Part shown: piece by piece, positions 33,088-35,055 of the stretch
Position numbering within the stretch: the stretch's first letter is position 1
Layout of the letters: every line of letters begins with the position of its first letter
DNA from: Cytophagaceae bacterium
GTDB taxonomy: Bacteria > Bacteroidota > Bacteroidia > Cytophagales > Spirosomataceae
Reading direction: 5' to 3'
Assembly (NCBI GenBank): GCA_005791165.1
Contig: SXXW01000039.1
Span: 1 to 35,055 of the forward strand
Length of the DNA stretch: 35,055 bases
Notes under the pieces: generated by a model
The model's database searches: none
What the model saw: only the letters and a program-made list of their open reading frames with translations
What the model was told of the DNA's origin: nothing
Position numbers and translations under genes: made by a program

Positions 33088-35055
33088 ATGGAAGCAAAGT
33101 TTTCAAATAAAGTAAAAGAAGTGATTTCGCTGGCCCGCGAAGAAGCATTGCGTTTAGGACATGATTATATCGGGACAGAGCATTTAATGTTGGGAATGAT
33201 TCGTGATGGAGAAAGTTCAGGGGTTGAGTTATTAGTAAAATCAGGTGTATCATTGGATCAATTGCGCCAGAGTATTGAGCATTCAACTGCGTCTACCACT
33301 AAATCTACTTTTGATAAGCAGAATTTATTGAACATTCCCTTGACAAAACAAGCGGAAAAAGTTTTACGTTTAACCTACCTAGAAGCCAAATACTTCAAGA
33401 CAAATTTGGTTGAAACAGATCATTTGTTAATGGCGATACTTCGAGATGAAGATAATGTGGCTACACAGATTTTGGAAAAATATCAGGTTTATTATGATTT
33501 GATTAAAGAAATGGTTGATTTTCAGTCAAGTACTGGTCAAGATATTTCGCCTAAATCTTCGTCAGATACGGATGATAATGATGACGATAGTCGTCTTTAT
33601 TCAGGTTCAGCCTCTAATTCACCAGGGGGTGCTTCTGCCAGTGGAACTAAAGGAGCAGAAAAAAGCAAAACACCTGTGTTGGATAATTTTGGTCGCGACT
33701 TAACTAAAATCGCTGAAAATGGTAAATTAGATCCGATTGTAGGTCGTGAGAAAGAAATTGAACGTGTGGCACAAATTTTGTCGAGACGTAAAAAGAATAA
33801 CCCTATTTTAATTGGAGAGCCGGGTGTGGGTAAAACGGCTATCGCTGAAGGTTTAGCATTACGCATCATCCAGAAAAAGGTTTCTAGAGTGTTATTTGGA
33901 AAACGTGTGGTTACCCTTGATTTAGCTTCATTGGTCGCTGGAACTAAGTATCGTGGACAGTTTGAGGAGCGTATGAAGGCGGTGATGAATGAATTAGAAA
34001 AGTCGACCGATGTGATTTTGTTTATCGATGAATTGCATACTATCGTAGGTGCTGGTGGTGCTTCGGGCTCATTAGACGCTTCTAATATGTTTAAACCATC
34101 GTTGTCACGAGGAGATATTCAGGTTATTGGAGCTACAACTTTAGATGAATACCGACAATACATCGAGAAAGATGGCGCATTAGCCCGTAGATTTCAAACG
34201 GTAATGGTGGATGCGACGACCATCGACGAAACGATTGAAATATTAAACAATATTAAAGATAAATACGAGGAGCATCATCATGTGATTTATACTCCTGAAT
34301 CCATTATTTCAGCGGTAAAATTATCGGATCGGTATATATCAGATCGTTTTCTTCCTGATAAGGCTATTGATGTAATGGATGAAGTGGGTGCTCGCGTACA
34401 TATTTCTAATATTAATGTGCCTGCTGATATTGTGGCATTAGAAAATCAAATTGAACTTGTCAAAAAAGAGAAGAATCAAGTTGTAAAATCTCAAAAATAT
34501 GAAGAAGCGGCACAATTGCGCGACCGGGAGAAAAAGTTGATAGACCAGTTAGAGAAAGCGAAGCAAATTTGGGATGAGGAGTCTAAGAAACAGAAATTTA
34601 CTGTTACCGATGAGCATGTTGCCGAAGTAATAGCTCAAATGACGGGTATTCCAGTGAATCGTGTGGCAGCCAAAGAGGGGGAGAAATTGTTGAAGATGGA
34701 AGAAGAGCTAAGCAAACATGTGATTGGCCAAACAGATGCGGTTAAAAAATTAGTTAAAGCGATTCAGCGTACTCGAGTGGGCCTTAAGGATCCTCAAAAA
34801 CCGATTGGTTCATTTATCTTTTTAGGACCTACGGGAGTTGGAAAAACTGAAATGGCTAAGGTATTAGCTACTTATTTGTTTGACAAGGAAGACTCACTAG
34901 TGCGTATTGACATGAGTGAATACATGGAGAAATTTAGCGTTTCTAGATTAGTGGGAGCGCCTCCAGGCTACGTGGGTTATGAAGAAGGGGGTCAGTTGAC
35001 CGAAAAAGTTCGTCGCAAACCTTATTCCGTTATTTTACTGGATGAAATTGAAAAA
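33088..35055 (+). CDS. clpC: ATP-dependent Clp protease ATPase ClpC (partial)
   Basis: The first 656 codons of a ClpC-type AAA+ unfoldase run off the right edge still in frame. Order of parts: double Clp-N repeat (residues 1-~145, [18 protein letters not shown] and LIGTEHL-type YIGTEHLML), an unusually acidic and Ser/Gly-rich linker (~150-200), AAA-1 with Walker A GEPGVGKT at 243-250 and [19 protein letters not shown], a ClpC middle domain with UVR-like [14 protein letters not shown], and AAA-2 with Walker A GPTGVGKT at 580-587 and Walker B ILLDE just before the edge. It would feed proteins to ClpP. The missing part should contain the rest of AAA-2 and the ClpP-binding loop. Confidence 0.95.
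   Translation, partial: MEAKFSNKVKEVISLAREEALRLGHDYIGTEHLMLGMIRDGESSGVELLVKSGVSLDQLRQSIEHSTASTTKSTFDKQNLLNIPLTKQAEKVLRLTYLEAKYFKTNLVETDHLLMAILRDEDNVATQILEKYQVYYDLIKEMVDFQSSTGQDISPKSSSDTDDNDDDSRLYSGSASNSPGGASASGTKGAEKSKTPVLDNFGRDLTKIAENGKLDPIVGREKEIERVAQILSRRKKNNPILIGEPGVGKTAIAEGLALRIIQKKVSRVLFGKRVVTLDLASLVAGTKYRGQFEERMKAVMNELEKSTDVILFIDELHTIVGAGGASGSLDASNMFKPSLSRGDIQVIGATTLDEYRQYIEKDGALARRFQTVMVDATTIDETIEILNNIKDKYEEHHHVIYTPESIISAVKLSDRYISDRFLPDKAIDVMDEVGARVHISNINVPADIVALENQIELVKKEKNQVVKSQKYEEAAQLRDREKKLIDQLEKAKQIWDEESKKQKFTVTDEHVAEVIAQMTGIPVNRVAAKEGEKLLKMEEELSKHVIGQTDAVKKLVKAIQRTRVGLKDPQKPIGSFIFLGPTGVGKTEMAKVLATYLFDKEDSLVRIDMSEYMEKFSVSRLVGAPPGYVGYEEGGQLTEKVRRKPYSVILLDEIEK

Noticed and set aside
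1..35055. CRISPR arrays, tRNA/rRNA genes, phage genes, toxin-antitoxin or defence islands
   Set aside because: I looked on both strands and saw no regularly spaced repeats, no conserved RNA gene sequences, and no gene families typical of such systems.

Overview
The window is a compact, AT-rich bacterial chromosome segment that reads as Bacteroidota, most likely a Cytophagales-type aerobe (lineage inferred). Evidence: a type IX secretion plug-family protein (DUF5103), a PUR/DUF3276 protein, a TlpA-like protein with a DUF4369-style N-terminus, few recognisable Shine-Dalgarno sequences, and repeated matches to the Bacteroidota -7 box TAnnTTTG just upstream of start codons. I see no rRNA, tRNA, CRISPR array, phage or complete mobile element. 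The first ~140 bases may be the right end of an IS3-family element.

Layout. 168-3044: a three-gene proton-translocating transhydrogenase operon (pntAA-pntAB-pntB, minus strand) ending in a strong bidirectional hairpin. 3150-5267: a PQQ dehydrogenase with a cytochrome c domain inside the propeller region. 5362-7439: rhaT and a GntR-type regulator, a sugar-transport pair without catabolic genes. 7570-12181: leuC-leuD-(cimA/leuA)-leuB. The synthase is closest, from memory, to Leptospira citramalate synthase, so this operon may serve isoleucine synthesis from pyruvate as well as leucine synthesis. 12233-14879: a small YdcF-family protein and an exported S9 peptidase.

14971-20945: an M42 aminopeptidase, phosphofructokinase, a membrane YdcF-family protein, a TlpA-like envelope protein, a DUF58 protein and an RlpA-like protein. 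21115-25765: PUR/DUF3276, YchF, the T9SS plug-family protein and an ABC-F ATPase. 25796-31494: an orphan FMN glutamate-synthase-like protein, divergent from a tight five-gene operon (Ldh-type dehydrogenase, mltG, thioesterase, BrkB/YihY, yciO). 31496-35055: a lipid A type acyltransferase, a WbqC-family protein and the first 656 codons of clpC, which runs off the right edge.

Most of this is central metabolism, envelope maintenance and proteostasis. I did not find a clearly new multi-gene system. The points most worth checking are the probable citramalate synthase in the leu operon, the terminator-like hairpin abutting a start codon at 12202-12232, the cytochrome-in-propeller dehydrogenase, the Asn at a PFK metal-site position, and promoter boxes that imply very short or absent 5' leaders. 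No gene-free stretch exceeds 300 bases.
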